Assembly: GCF_025245835.1 (NCBI RefSeq)
Contig: NZ_JAOBWS010000005.1
Span: forward strand, 62,001-126,000
Source: Rheinheimera sp. 4Y26
Lineage (GTDB): Bacteria; Pseudomonadota; Gammaproteobacteria; Enterobacterales; Alteromonadaceae
Direction of reading: 5' to 3'
Length of the DNA: 64,000 nucleotides
The notes below the pieces were generated by a model. It did not search any database, was not told the DNA's origin, and saw only the letters and a program-made list of their open reading frames with translations. Of this stretch, positions 37,285-46,100 are shown one piece after another. Position numbers and translations under genes: made by a program. Positions within the stretch are counted from its first letter, which is position 1, and each line of letters opens with the position of its first letter.

Positions 37285-38802
37285 TTATTGTGAGGGCAAA
37301 CGTTTCAGCGCATCAGTCAGCATCGGCACGTCGAGCCGCTGCTCCAGCCGCACAGCGGTACCGGCCGACCAGACGCTAAAACTGCCGTCTTCTTCTACCA
37401 GCAACATCTTGTCTTTACGGAAGCTATATAACTGATTATTGACAATATTCAGCTTGGTTTGGCTTTGTGGCTGCAACAAATTGTCGCCAGTCCAGTTTTG
37501 CTGGTTAAAACAGCCGAGTTCAGCCAGCAGGGTGGGTAAAATATCCAGATGCTGTGTCACGTCGCTGATGCGTTGATGCTGTAACTGTGGCCAGCGATAC
37601 CAGAAAGCTGCTGCGCCCAACGCAAACTTGTCGCTGTGACCCGACAGCTCCAGCACCAACACTGTGCCTTCTGCTGCTTGCTGCACTCTGGTCGTCAGAT
37701 CCGTGTCCTTATCCAGAAAATGCCAGTGTAACAGCGCCTTATTGTCTGAATAAGTGCTCAACCAGGGCAGCTGTTGTTGCCAGCTGGCCGTGGCTTCAAA
37801 GGCCACATAAGCCTCTGGTAACTGACTTAACCAGGTTGGTTGTTCTGCCGGTTTATTCGGAGCCATGTCGGCATATAACAAATTATTCAGTGCCTGGTCT
37901 GCGGCGACCGGAGCAAAATGAGTTTCCATCCTGCGCAGACCAAGCTGTTTCAGCTGCTGTTGTTGGACGCTGGTTAATGCGGGCAGCACCAACACATGCA
38001 ACGGCGCTGTATTAGCCACTGCGGCGCAGCTTAATTGCACCGGCTTTTGACGCAGCGCGTCGGGTGCCAGCCAGTTTTGTTGTAACCCGCTGGCGGTAAT
38101 TGCTGTGGCAGAATTATCCAGCAGATTATAACGCGCCAGCATAGTACGGGCTGTTGCCGGATAACTCAGCGGCAGAATATTGTCTTGCCGGGTAATGGTA
38201 TCGTTCTGACTGGCATCTCCCCAGATATGCAACAGGTGGCTGAGCACAAAACAGCCAAGGAGGATCACCAGCGCCGGTTTGCCGCTACCCGAGTGGCTTA
38301 AGCGGGCGATTTTTTTCCAGCAAAAGTTACTGAGCACCAGTTGCACCGACAACAACAGCGTGCCCACTGCGGCTGTGATCAGCACAAAGTTGCGTAAATT
38401 AGTCACCACCTGCTGGCGTAATAAATCTAAGGTTTGTTCATAAGAGGCACTGCCTGCGTGATAACCCAGACTATGGTAGACGTAAGCATCAAAAATCAGA
38501 GCAACAAAACCACAGGTCGCCAGCACTGCGGCCAGGCCGCGGACATGGCGCTGATAAGGGAAAATCAGACTGACCGGAAAGATGGTGATAATAAAAAATA
38601 AAAAACATAAAAAGGCGGTATGACCCAGCCAGGTGACCAGCAGATAAGCCCAGCCTAACACCGACTGTGGCAGTGGATCGGCGAGGAAATAACTGCCGGT
38701 TACAACCAGCGCCAGCAATATATTAAAAAAGGTAAACCAGTGCCCCCAGCGTAACAAGCGGTCAATTTTATTGACGAGTGACAGGTTTTGCTCGAGCACC
38801 AT
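37285..38802 (-). CDS. yejM: YejM/PbgA-like membrane protein with a reduced periplasmic domain
   Basis: 505 residues against 586 in E. coli. The DUF3413 membrane part is well kept: W-G-H-W-F-T-F-F-N-I-L-L, five membrane segments within about 1-190, then W-G-D-A and L-P-L-S-Y-P-A-T-A-R. YejM senses LPS through LapB and controls FtsH degradation of LpxC. The periplasmic sulfatase-like half is much altered: the I-T-V-D-G-L-N start and the S-G-N-T-T-D-N nucleophile region of E. coli are not found, though the D-V-T-Q-H-L-D-I-L-P-T-L-L stretch remains. Orthology is backed by yejL (6 bp upstream) and yejK. Confidence 0.8.
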   Translation of the reverse strand: MVLEQNLSLVNKIDRLLRWGHWFTFFNILLALVVTGSYFLADPLPQSVLGWAYLLVTWLGHTAFLCFLFFIITIFPVSLIFPYQRHVRGLAAVLATCGFVALIFDAYVYHSLGYHAGSASYEQTLDLLRQQVVTNLRNFVLITAAVGTLLLSVQLVLSNFCWKKIARLSHSGSGKPALVILLGCFVLSHLLHIWGDASQNDTITRQDNILPLSYPATARTMLARYNLLDNSATAITASGLQQNWLAPDALRQKPVQLSCAAVANTAPLHVLVLPALTSVQQQQLKQLGLRRMETHFAPVAADQALNNLLYADMAPNKPAEQPTWLSQLPEAYVAFEATASWQQQLPWLSTYSDNKALLHWHFLDKDTDLTTRVQQAAEGTVLVLELSGHSDKFALGAAAFWYRWPQLQHQRISDVTQHLDILPTLLAELGCFNQQNWTGDNLLQPQSQTKLNIVNNQLYSFRKDKMLLVEEDGSFSVWSAGTAVRLEQRLDVPMLTDALKRLPSQ

Positions 38803-38808
38803 AACGGC

Positions 38809-39033
38809 TTAGTGCGCCTTGCTGCTAACGGCGTCCTGTAACGCCTGGCTGAAGTGTCTGGCCACTTCACCCTGCTGCGCGGCAGGAACATTGGTTTTGA
38901 TAATGTGGCTGATGGTATTGCCAAGGCACATCAGGCTTAATTCGGTGGTGGCGTTTTGTTGCCGCAAGGTTTCCAACAGAATGTTGACGAGGGTTTCGAT
39001 TTGCTGGTTGGAATACTTGGATTGGATCGGCAT
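38809..39033 (-). CDS. yejL: YejL family protein (DUF1414)
   Basis: 74 residues, the same size as E. coli YejL (75). Starts M-P-I-Q-S-K-Y-S-N, a family hallmark, and is predicted helical. Function unknown. Lies 6 bp ahead of yejM and divergent from yejK, exactly the E. coli arrangement. Confidence 0.9.
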   Translation of the reverse strand: MPIQSKYSNQQIETLVNILLETLRQQNATTELSLMCLGNTISHIIKTNVPAAQQGEVARHFSQALQDAVSSKAH

Positions 39034-39103
39034 GAATTACTCTGAAATTAACTGAATGAAACAGGTAGAATATTAACAGAAATCCATTTAAACAGGAAAA
39101 CTT

Positions 39104-40150
39104 ATGTCTGTCGATGTGCACTTGCTGGCCATTAATTATATCGAAGCCAATGAATCTGCTCAGTTAACCGCACATTTCCGTCAGGAACTGGTACCGGTCA
39201 GTCAGCATGTAGCTTTGTTAATTGAACAACTGCATTTGGCCTACAACGGCAAACCGGCCAAAGGTTATGCCGCCTTTAGCAGTGACAAAAATCCGGAGTT
39301 TTGTGAAGCCATTCATCAGTGGCAACAACAGGAACGAAATTTTGTCAGTCTGGCTGAACTGGCCACTGGTCAGCTGGTGGTTGAACTGACCAAACATCAA
39401 ATTCCGGAAACCGGTTATTTTATGTTGTGCCATTACCGTTATCTGGCTAATGAGTATCTGTTTATTGCCCTGTTGGGTAGCAAAGAACATTTTTCGGTGT
39501 CGGCCGATTTACAACTGTCCAGTGCCAAACATCTGGATATTGCCCGCATGCAGCTGGCGGCACGGCTTGATTTAACGGAGTATCAACTGGCGCCTGAGCA
39601 GGGCAAATACATCAGTTTTATCCGCGGCAGAGCAGGACGCAAAGTTGCAGATTTTTTCCTCGACTTTTTAGGTTGTGAAGAAGGGGTGGACCCCAAACAA
39701 AGCAGCAAAATGGTGCTGGCGTCGGTGGAAGAGTATCTGGCCGAAGGCGACTATGACAGTGCGGAAAAACACGATGTACGCAAACAGGTGTACCAGTATT
39801 GTGAAGAACGCGCCAAACAAGGTCAGGATGTGACTTTGCAGGAGCTTTCTGCCACAGTTGACAGTTCAGACGACAACGCTTTTGCCCGTTATTGTGCTGA
39901 ACGTGAACTGCCGGTGGCTGAGCAGTTCCCGGTGGATGTGAAAGAGTTAAAAACTCTGGTGAAATTCTCCGGTGCCGGTGCTGGTTTAAGTTTGAGTTTT
40001 GAGCAAAAACTGCTTGGCGACAGAGTGCAATATGACGCCGAACGTGATGTGCTGGTGATCAAAGGCACACCACCCAACCTGCGCGACCAGCTGCAGAAGT
40101 TTATCCGTGGTTATTCCAGTTTTGACCGCAATCAAAACCCATCTGAATAA
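39104..40150 (+). CDS. yejK: Nucleoid-associated protein YejK/NdpA
   Basis: 348 residues (E. coli 335). Homologous across the length: A-Y-N-G-K-P-A-K-G-Y-A-A-F near 46 and G-R-A-G-R-K-V-A-D-F-F-L-D-F-L-G near 170 are characteristic. YejK is a nucleoid-associated protein reported to interact with topoisomerase IV subunits. AGGAAAA precedes the ATG. Divergent from yejL-yejM with a 70-bp gap. Confidence 0.92.
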   Translation: MSVDVHLLAINYIEANESAQLTAHFRQELVPVSQHVALLIEQLHLAYNGKPAKGYAAFSSDKNPEFCEAIHQWQQQERNFVSLAELATGQLVVELTKHQIPETGYFMLCHYRYLANEYLFIALLGSKEHFSVSADLQLSSAKHLDIARMQLAARLDLTEYQLAPEQGKYISFIRGRAGRKVADFFLDFLGCEEGVDPKQSSKMVLASVEEYLAEGDYDSAEKHDVRKQVYQYCEERAKQGQDVTLQELSATVDSSDDNAFARYCAERELPVAEQFPVDVKELKTLVKFSGAGAGLSLSFEQKLLGDRVQYDAERDVLVIKGTPPNLRDQLQKFIRGYSSFDRNQNPSE

Positions 40151-40169
40151 CAGAGGGGTTGAGCCTTGT

Positions 40170-40199
40170 AGCTGCTGTGGCTTTTTATCGCAGCAGCTT
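40170..40199. terminator. Hairpin between yejK and the DUF2897 gene
   Basis: GCTGCTG (40171-40177) pairs with CAGCAGC (40191-40197) with a 13-base loop, followed by TTT. It sits between convergent genes and may terminate yejK transcription. Confidence 0.5.
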
Positions 40200-40207
40200 T
40201 ACAACCT

Positions 40208-40480
40208 TTAGCTGTCGCCGCCGTCCGATCCGTCTGAGCTGTTCGCAGTGCTCTGCACGTCCTTGGATTTGGCCTCGTGATTTGTTTTGTCATTGTCATG
40301 GGTCACAGCAGGTGCCGTGCTGGCACTCGCCTGCACTTTTTGTTGCTGAGCCATGTTTTGCGCTTGTTTGGCGCGGGCTAACGGCCGTTGATTTTTTTTG
40401 CTGCCGTGTTTAAGTACAGCCAGATTGGCGGCGATTAATCCCACCACCAGCAATAACATGCCGATAAAAGTCCAGCTCAC
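40208..40480 (-). CDS. DUF2897-like single-span membrane protein
   Basis: 90 residues: one membrane helix (about 3-22, L-L-L-V-V-G-L-I-A-A-N), then a basic segment and a polar tail rich in Ser, Asp and Gln. Length and layout suggest the DUF2897 group. Its ATG overlaps the stop of the M15 peptidase gene (ATGA). It occupies the place held by the unrelated small membrane protein YpfN after dapE in E. coli. Confidence 0.6.
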   Translation of the reverse strand: MSWTFIGMLLLVVGLIAANLAVLKHGSKKNQRPLARAKQAQNMAQQQKVQASASTAPAVTHDNDKTNHEAKSKDVQSTANSSDGSDGGDS

Positions 40481-41154
40481 AGAGCCTCCTTATTGATGTT
40501 CAATACATAACGCTGAAAAATTTCCGGCAGATATTGCAGGACCAGCGCTTTTTCACAGAGTGAGCTGCCGGCAATAGCCTGCTGCAACATCTGTAGTTCA
40601 AATTGTTGCAGATACGCCTCTGCCAAAGGGCGGTAACTTAAATGCCAGGGTTCTGCGGCTACGCCACCCTGATAACTCCGGTAAGGCCGAAAAAAGCCAA
40701 AATCACCGGCATAACGGCTTAACCAGTGGCTCAGATGGGCAAAAGGGCCGCTGCTTTGATACTCAGTTTCCAACAGTTGCAGCTGATAATCAGCAGGCAC
40801 AGCGGCGGCGTCAAACACATCCAGATCTGTACCCCAGTGATGCCGGCTGGCGCCTGGTAAAGCTGAATATAAAAGCACAGCTTCCAGTTTGGCAAAACCG
40901 CTGAGTTGTTTTATGTCGATCTGTTGTTGTGCCTGGTTATAAACGGCTCTTAAACCCTGCATTTTGCCATTCCAGATAACCGCCTGGCGGTCAAAATTGC
41001 GATAGGCCGAAACCGGCCTCAGTTCAATGCCATCCAGCCGTGCCGCCCGCTGCATCCTGATAAAAGCTGTGGCACTTTGCCGCTCGAGCTGCAGGCTATC
41101 AACAGCAACCAGATTTGGCTCAACGCGACCTGTCAGCAGCAGCGAGAGGTCCAT
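40477..41154 (-). CDS. M15-family D-Ala-D-Ala carboxypeptidase (VanY/LdcB-like)
   Basis: 225 residues from the ATG at 41154, which overlaps the dapE stop (TGATG). Zinc-site motifs of M15B peptidases are present: S-R-H-H-W-G-T-D-L-D (SxHxxGxAxD form with Thr for Ala) and E-P-W-H-L. These enzymes trim peptidoglycan stem peptides. No signal peptide is evident, so a cytoplasmic (murein-recycling) place is possible. Coupling to dapE, which makes the diaminopimelate precursor, is a sensible pairing. Confidence 0.85.
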   Translation of the reverse strand: MDLSLLLTGRVEPNLVAVDSLQLERQSATAFIRMQRAARLDGIELRPVSAYRNFDRQAVIWNGKMQGLRAVYNQAQQQIDIKQLSGFAKLEAVLLYSALPGASRHHWGTDLDVFDAAAVPADYQLQLLETEYQSSGPFAHLSHWLSRYAGDFGFFRPYRSYQGGVAAEPWHLSYRPLAEAYLQQFELQMLQQAIAGSSLCEKALVLQYLPEIFQRYVLNINKEAL

Positions 41155-42311
41155 CAGCACAACATCTCGTTGAGAATGGCTTCATACATATCCGTCAGAA
41201 GTTCCAGATCAGCCACGCTTACACATTCATTAATTTTATGAATGGTGCCGTTACAAGGGCCAAGTTCCAGCACCTGAGCACCTGTTGGCGCAATAAAACG
41301 CCCATCCGAAGTGCCGCCTGAAGTTTCCAGCGATGGGGTAAAACCCTGAATTTTCTCCACTGCATTGACGGTTGCAGCCACCAAAGCCCCGCTGTCGGTT
41401 AAAAACGGCAGGCCGTTCAGTACCCAGTCCAGTTGATAGCTCAGCTGGTGTTTATCCAGAATGGTCAACACTTGTTGTTGCAGCTGCTCCGCCGTCACTT
41501 CTGTGCTGTAGCGGAAGTTAAAAGTGAGGGTCATCTCACCAGGCACCACGTTTGTTGCCCCTGTACCGGCGTGAATATTCGAAATCTGAAAACTGGTAGC
41601 CGGGAAAAACGCATTACCATGATCCCAAACCTGCTGACTGAGTTCAGCCAGTGCCGGGGCGGCCAGATGAATAGGGTTTTTCACCAGATGCGGATAAGCC
41701 ACATGGCCTTGCACACCTTTGATCGTCAGATAACCTGTTAATGAACCACGGCGACCGTTTTTAATCACATCACCCACAGCTTTGGTACTGGAAGGTTCAC
41801 CGACCAGACACCAGCGGATTTTTTCCTGACGTGCTTCCAGCACTTCAATGACCCTTTTGGTGCCGTTGATAAAAGGACCTTCTTCATCACTGGTAATTAA
41901 AAAGGCGATATCGCCGCTAAGCTCTGGTTTTTTCGCCAGAAAGCGCTCAGTGGCCACTATCATGGCGGCCAGGCTGCCTTTCATATCAGCAGTGCCACGG
42001 CCATACATCATGCCGTCAATAATGGTGGGTTCAAATGGTGGGGTATGCCACTGCTCCAGCGGTCCTGTTGGCACTACATCAGTGTGGCCGGCAAAACAAA
42101 ACAGCGGTTTGCCCTGGCCACGGCGTGCCCATAAATTTAAAGTGTCCTCAAAAAACATCGATTCAATCTGAAAACCGAGTTTGCTTAACCGCTGTGCCAT
42201 CAGTTGCTGGCAGCCTTCGTCGGCGGGTGTGACTGAGGCACGGCGAATCAAATCGGCCGTCAGCGCCACGACCGGGCTCATTGTTGTTTCTGCTGTGCTC
42301 AAAGACGTCAT
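41154..42311 (-). CDS. dapE: DapE, succinyl-diaminopimelate desuccinylase
   Basis: 385 residues (E. coli 375). Metal ligands and catalytic residues are visible: H76 and D78 in A-G-H-T-D-V-V-P, D109 in G-T-A-D-M-K-G, E143-E144 in S-D-E-E-G-P, and a C-terminal G-T-I-H-K-I-N-E His. It releases LL-diaminopimelate in the lysine/peptidoglycan pathway whose first enzyme is encoded by dapA at 17 kb. Overlaps yffB by 4 bp; an internal ATG 10 codons in gives the shorter usual N-terminus. Confidence 0.96.
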   Translation of the reverse strand: MTSLSTAETTMSPVVALTADLIRRASVTPADEGCQQLMAQRLSKLGFQIESMFFEDTLNLWARRGQGKPLFCFAGHTDVVPTGPLEQWHTPPFEPTIIDGMMYGRGTADMKGSLAAMIVATERFLAKKPELSGDIAFLITSDEEGPFINGTKRVIEVLEARQEKIRWCLVGEPSSTKAVGDVIKNGRRGSLTGYLTIKGVQGHVAYPHLVKNPIHLAAPALAELSQQVWDHGNAFFPATSFQISNIHAGTGATNVVPGEMTLTFNFRYSTEVTAEQLQQQVLTILDKHQLSYQLDWVLNGLPFLTDSGALVAATVNAVEKIQGFTPSLETSGGTSDGRFIAPTGAQVLELGPCNGTIHKINECVSVADLELLTDMYEAILNEMLC

Positions 42312-42661
42312 TTTAAACCTGCCACAAGTTGCTGATATTGTTCGGCTTTAAAACCAAGATAAAAACGGCCATTGATATCCAGCAGCGGCCTTTTTATCAG
42401 TGCAGGCTGCGCCAGCATCAGCGCCATGGCTTTTTCAGCGGTCATATCGGCTTTTTGTTCATCCGGCAAAGCACGGTAGGTGGTGCCTTTGGTATTTAAT
42501 AAAGCCTGCCAGCCAAGGTCAGCCACAAAATGTGCGAGTAGTTCCTGACTCAGACCATCGGCCCGGTAATCAATAAACTGATGCTCAACACCGGCCTGAG
42601 CTAAAAAAACGCGGGCTTTTTTCATGGTGTCGCAGTTTTTAATTCCATAAATTTTTATCAT
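42308..42661 (-). CDS. yffB: YffB, ArsC/Spx-like thioredoxin-fold protein
   Basis: 117 residues. [14 protein letters not shown] is the single-Cys ArsC/Spx-like site near residue 10; I-K-R-P-L-L marks the cis-proline region. E. coli YffB binds glutathione and reduces no known arsenate; function open. It heads the dapE operon, as in E. coli, and overlaps dapE by 4 bp. It is distinct from the other ArsC-like protein at 8.7-9.0 kb. Confidence 0.88.
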   Translation of the reverse strand: MIKIYGIKNCDTMKKARVFLAQAGVEHQFIDYRADGLSQELLAHFVADLGWQALLNTKGTTYRALPDEQKADMTAEKAMALMLAQPALIKRPLLDINGRFYLGFKAEQYQQLVAGLK

Positions 42662-42742
42662 CGGTAGTCAGTATTCCGGGTTATACATCAACAAAAGCAG
42701 CTGCAGTAGCTTGCCCGCAGCGGGACGGTATGCAGCACAAGG

Positions 42743-43276
42743 TCAGGCGTTTTGGCCCTGACCTTGTACTGCCAGTTCAATAAAAAATAACGGGTCTTGC
42801 CCGGCCTGATGGTAACAACTGCGATACCAGATGGTGCCGAATCTGGCATGCTGTTTTAAGGTGATCAGGCAATACAAAGGTTGCACCCACTGACTAAGTA
42901 GCGCTGAGTCCACACAAAGCACGGGTTGTCCGGCTGCTACTTTGGCTATTTCATCAACAAGCCAATCAAATCCTTTGCCGTGCTGGTGGTAGCATTGTGG
43001 CGGAAAATGTATGTCCAGTTGCAGGCCATTGGCATGATGAAATCTCAGTTGTTGTCCGGCCTGATCCTGACGGCTACAAAGTCCGGCAAAGGGGGCAACC
43101 AGCTGATTTCCTTGCAAGTGCAGCAATACACCTTCACCAAGGTAACCGGCAGCAGCTGCAGGCTCCGGTGATTCGGACAATGGCAACACCAGACCGCTGG
43201 CCGGGCATTGGATCACAAGCCCTTTGCTGACAGGCAACACTGTGGTTTGTTGCATTCGGGAAAACGCCACCGGCAT
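42743..43276 (-). CDS. Orphan EIIA-Glc-like protein with Gln at the His75 position
   Basis: 177 residues from the ATG at 43276 (GGAG upstream); the frame extends to 43450 without support. The sequence P-A-S-G-L-V-L-P-L, L-G-E-G-V-L-L, V-A-P-F-A-G-L and L-Q-L-D-I-H-F, then G-K-G-F, follows the PTS EIIA-Glc (Crr) barrel in order. By this alignment the phosphorylated H90 is kept at H90, but H75 is Gln. No other PTS gene is near. In E. coli, an H75Q change permits phosphorylation by HPr but blocks transfer onward, so this may be a signalling relative. About 30 extra C-terminal residues follow the domain. Confidence 0.6.
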   Translation of the reverse strand: MPVAFSRMQQTTVLPVSKGLVIQCPASGLVLPLSESPEPAAAAGYLGEGVLLHLQGNQLVAPFAGLCSRQDQAGQQLRFHHANGLQLDIHFPPQCYHQHGKGFDWLVDEIAKVAAGQPVLCVDSALLSQWVQPLYCLITLKQHARFGTIWYRSCYHQAGQDPLFFIELAVQGQGQNA

Positions 43277-43887
43277 GTTGTTGTTTCTCCAACACAATAA
43301 TGAAGCTGATAGTACCCAAACTCCGGGTGTAAAGGCTAGCGAACAATGGTGGTTTTTCGAAAGAAACAGCCACATAAAACAGCGCTGTAACTCAGACAAG
43401 CTGAGCATTGGCATTATTTTGCAGTTCTGAAAAAATGTAATTATGAGCATTTAGTGTGATTAATTCATGGTAGTCGGCATTTTTACCAGTCAACTTTCAG
43501 TGCCCTCCACTGTGGTGCCGGTTTTAATCAGAAAAAGTTGTCCACAGATTCTGTGGGTAACTTTGTGCATTTCTCTGTTTATGTTGTGTAAGTAATTGAA
43601 ATTAAGGTATTAATGTGGATGGCATATTTTTTGTTATTTCGGCTCAGATGTAAAAGTGTGTGAAGAGGTTAAAAAATAACAATTTAGTCAGGTGTACAAA
43701 GGCAGCTGTGTATTTGTCCAGCTCTTTTCCGGCATGTAACCGCTGTTATTGTCGGGAAAACTTACATATCGTTGCAGTGCAGACTGTTTCCTTACAGCTT
43801 TTTTAGCCCTGAATGCACTGACAAACTGGCCGCAATCCCGGCAATTATGCTAAGGTAAAAGTCAGTACATCAGGTCGTGGGGTTCAG
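43277..43887. other. 611-bp gene-free, AT-rich region with an inverted repeat
   Basis: This is the longest non-coding stretch. It should hold the divergent promoters of the EIIA-like gene and yfbV. The centre has a 12-bp imperfect palindrome (43536-43562). A 42-codon frame from 43467 has no ribosome site. I found no hairpin terminator, tRNA or riboswitch in it. Confidence 0.55.
43536..43562. promoter_or_regulatory. Inverted pair of DnaA-box-like 9-mers
   Basis: TTGTCCACA (43538-43546) and TGTGGGTAA (43552-43560) each differ from the DnaA box TTATCCACA by one base and face each other across 5 bases. Flanks extend the symmetry to 10 of 12 positions. This may be an operator of an unidentified dimeric regulator or a DnaA-responsive promoter element. 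Confidence 0.35.
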
Positions 43888-44334
43888 ATGCAGCGCAGTT
43901 TAATTGCCACCCTGCAGCAGGGGGTTGTTTATAGTCAGACCTGGCCTTTGGTGAACGAGCTCAACAGTGTCTTTCCGGAAAATCAAATTATTCGTCTGAC
44001 CAAAAGGGCGCAGCAGTTGTTGCCGGCCTTTAGTGTGATTTCGCTACTGGTACAGTTGCAATGGATGGGGCAAAGTTATCTGGCACCAGCCCTTGCCAGC
44101 ACCTTATTTATGTTGTCATTACCGTTGCAAGGCTGGTACTGGCTGGGTAAAAGAGCCGATTCAGTGTTGCCGCCTGCCATGCTGCAATGGTATCTGGATA
44201 TTGCCGATAAAATGCAGCAAAGCGGTGTTGCAGTGCCAAGACCTGCGGCCAAACCCTGTTATGCCGATCTGGCCACTTTGTTAAGCCTGGCTGTCAGGCA
44301 ACTGGATAAAACTTTTATCCGTCAGTGTTTATAG
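43888..44334 (+). CDS. yfbV: YfbV family (UPF0208) membrane protein
   Basis: 148 residues, like E. coli YfbV (151). Family sequence is clear: G-x-x-Y-S-Q-T-W-P-L near 15, L-S-L-P-L-Q-G-W-Y-W-L-G-K-R near 80, and the ending V-R-Q-L-D-K-T-F. Two membrane helices (about 46-62 and 65-85). YfbV has been linked to Ter macrodomain isolation in E. coli. GGGG precedes the ATG. Confidence 0.9.
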   Translation: MQRSLIATLQQGVVYSQTWPLVNELNSVFPENQIIRLTKRAQQLLPAFSVISLLVQLQWMGQSYLAPALASTLFMLSLPLQGWYWLGKRADSVLPPAMLQWYLDIADKMQQSGVAVPRPAAKPCYADLATLLSLAVRQLDKTFIRQCL

Positions 44335-44370
44335 TTACTTTAATCAGCAACTTGGTTTGTATAAAGAACC

Positions 44371-44397
44371 AGAGCGGTTTGCAGAACTGTCCGCTCT
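44371..44397. terminator. Hairpin between yfbV and the CbiM-like gene
   Basis: AGAGCGG (44371-44377) pairs with CCGCTCT (44391-44397) around a 13-base loop. No long T-run follows, so it is a weak candidate terminator for these convergent genes. Confidence 0.45.
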
Positions 44398-44407
44398 GTC
44401 AGCTGTG

Positions 44408-45043
44408 TTATTGTTCAGCATTCTGGCGATAAGTGGCTACCCATTCAGGGCGATATACCAGCAGCAGCGTGATGGCCATGCCATTTAAAATGGCTTCGGG
44501 CAGCGCCAATAAAGGCGATAACGCCAGATATTCACCAAGATCCAGTACAACATCTGGTTGCAATAGCCACAAAGCGCTGCTTTGCAGCAGCACAAAGCTG
44601 ACTGTGCATAAAGCTGAGCCGATAAAAGCCGCGAGAAAAATATACACAAACAGGTGCTGACCAAATTGTCTGTGTACCAGATACAACTGCAGATAACTTT
44701 GTAAAGCAAGCACCGTCAGTACAGCCCAATCGGCCAGCCATAAAGTAGCTGAGCCCAGTTTAGCAGGGGCCACCAACCAGCTGGCGGCAACAGTGGTGAG
44801 TAATATTGCCGGGATCAGGCACAAACTAAGCCGAAGCCCAAGCAATAAGGTTACTGCTGTGATACCAAGAAAATGTAATGCCGGGCCTTGTGGCAGCTGA
44901 GCTTTCACCTGCCACAGTACCAGTAAACACAGGCCGCTCCCGGCAAACAGCTGACGCAAAAGCGGCTGTTGCCAGAGCTTCAGCAGCTTTTTATCCAGCG
45001 TTAAATAATAAAGCGGCAAAAGCCAGCACAACAGCCAAAGCAT
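44408..45043 (-). CDS. CbiM-like membrane protein (COG3235, ECF-transporter permease type)
   Basis: 211 residues with six hydrophobic segments and the signature A-L-P-E-A-I-L-N-G-M-A-I-T-L-L near the end, which is typical of COG3235 proteins related to CbiM. CbiM takes part in cobalt/nickel uptake, but no ATPase or other ECF component is nearby, so any transport role is unproven. Located upstream of, and not overlapping, xthA, both on the minus strand. Confidence 0.72.
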   Translation of the reverse strand: MLWLLCWLLPLYYLTLDKKLLKLWQQPLLRQLFAGSGLCLLVLWQVKAQLPQGPALHFLGITAVTLLLGLRLSLCLIPAILLTTVAASWLVAPAKLGSATLWLADWAVLTVLALQSYLQLYLVHRQFGQHLFVYIFLAAFIGSALCTVSFVLLQSSALWLLQPDVVLDLGEYLALSPLLALPEAILNGMAITLLLVYRPEWVATYRQNAEQ

Positions 45044-45146
45044 CCATCAGCTCCTGTAGTTATTTGCTGTGAAGCTGTGATCAGAATTCCGGCTGACGAC
45101 ACTGCGGTTGCAGTCACACTGGTGCACGTTGCTTGTCAGCGTTGCT

Positions 45147-45956
45147 TCAGAGGCTAAAGCTAGACCAAACCGGCGCATGATCCGAAGGTCTTTCCATGGC
45201 GCGCAGCTCATAATCAACATCCGACTCAACACATAAGGCGGCCAGCGGCGCTGTTGCCATCACCACGTCTATGCGCAGACCTCTGTTATCGTCAAAACCT
45301 TTGGAGCGGTAATCAAACCAGCTGTACCTTTCTGTACGCTCCGGGTGCAAAGCGCGGAAAGTATCCACCAGCCCCCAGTCTTTTAAACGTTGCAGCATGT
45401 CGCGCTCTTCTGGCAGGAATGAACATTTGCCTTCTTTTAACCAGCGTTTGCGGTTAGGTTCACCAATGCCGATATCCAGATCCAGCGGCGAAATGTTTAT
45501 GTCACCTATCACTGCCAGTAGTTCGTCTGGTTTGTGGTTCTGTTCAAGATATTGCATTAAATCGGCATAAAACTTTTGCTTAGCCGGGAACTTGGTTGGG
45601 TGGTCGCGGTTTTCGCCCTGTGGGAAATAACCGTTTAATAACGTAAAGCTGCGGCCATCAGCCAGCGTCCAGCGACCAATCAGCATACGGCGCTGTGCGT
45701 CCGCTTCGTCGGTGGGAAAACCATACAACATAGTGTCGGCCGGAGATTTGCTCAGAATGGCCACGCCATAATGACCTTTCTGGCCAAAGTGATACACCGA
45801 ATAACCCAGCGCTTTGACTTCATCCATTGGAAATTCATCGTCATGCACTTTAATTTCCTGCAGGCCAATAAAATCCGGCTGATGCGTTTGCACCAGAGCC
45901 GCCAATTGATGAGGGCGTGCACGTAGTCCGTTAATATTAAAAGAAATAATTTTCAT
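45147..45956 (-). CDS. xthA: XthA, exodeoxyribonuclease III
   Basis: 269 residues (E. coli 268). The catalytic E34 (L-Q-E-I-K-V), D-I-N of G-D-I-N-I-S-P, and the C-terminal S-D-H-A-P are all in place. It acts as AP endonuclease and 3'-phosphatase in base-excision repair. Begins [14 protein letters not shown]. Appears to be a single gene. Confidence 0.96.
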   Translation of the reverse strand: MKIISFNINGLRARPHQLAALVQTHQPDFIGLQEIKVHDDEFPMDEVKALGYSVYHFGQKGHYGVAILSKSPADTMLYGFPTDEADAQRRMLIGRWTLADGRSFTLLNGYFPQGENRDHPTKFPAKQKFYADLMQYLEQNHKPDELLAVIGDINISPLDLDIGIGEPNRKRWLKEGKCSFLPEERDMLQRLKDWGLVDTFRALHPERTERYSWFDYRSKGFDDNRGLRIDVVMATAPLAALCVESDVDYELRAMERPSDHAPVWSSFSL

Positions 45957-46100
45957 AATGCCTGAGCCTGTCTGAAGTCAAAAATGCAATTGGCGCTCAT
46001 CATAACATCAAGATTGCATGGCTGCTAAGGGGCAGTCTTGCCCGGATGAGGCTGCATCCGTTATGCTGCCGGGCCAAAAACAAGCCAGAGAATCCCATCC

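Noticed and set aside
43536-43562. Replication origin
   Set aside because: Only two imperfect DnaA boxes and no dnaA, dnaN, gidA or rpmH nearby.
43467-43592. 42-codon frame in the gap before yfbV
   Set aside because: No ribosome site, and it runs through the palindrome; not distinguishable from chance.
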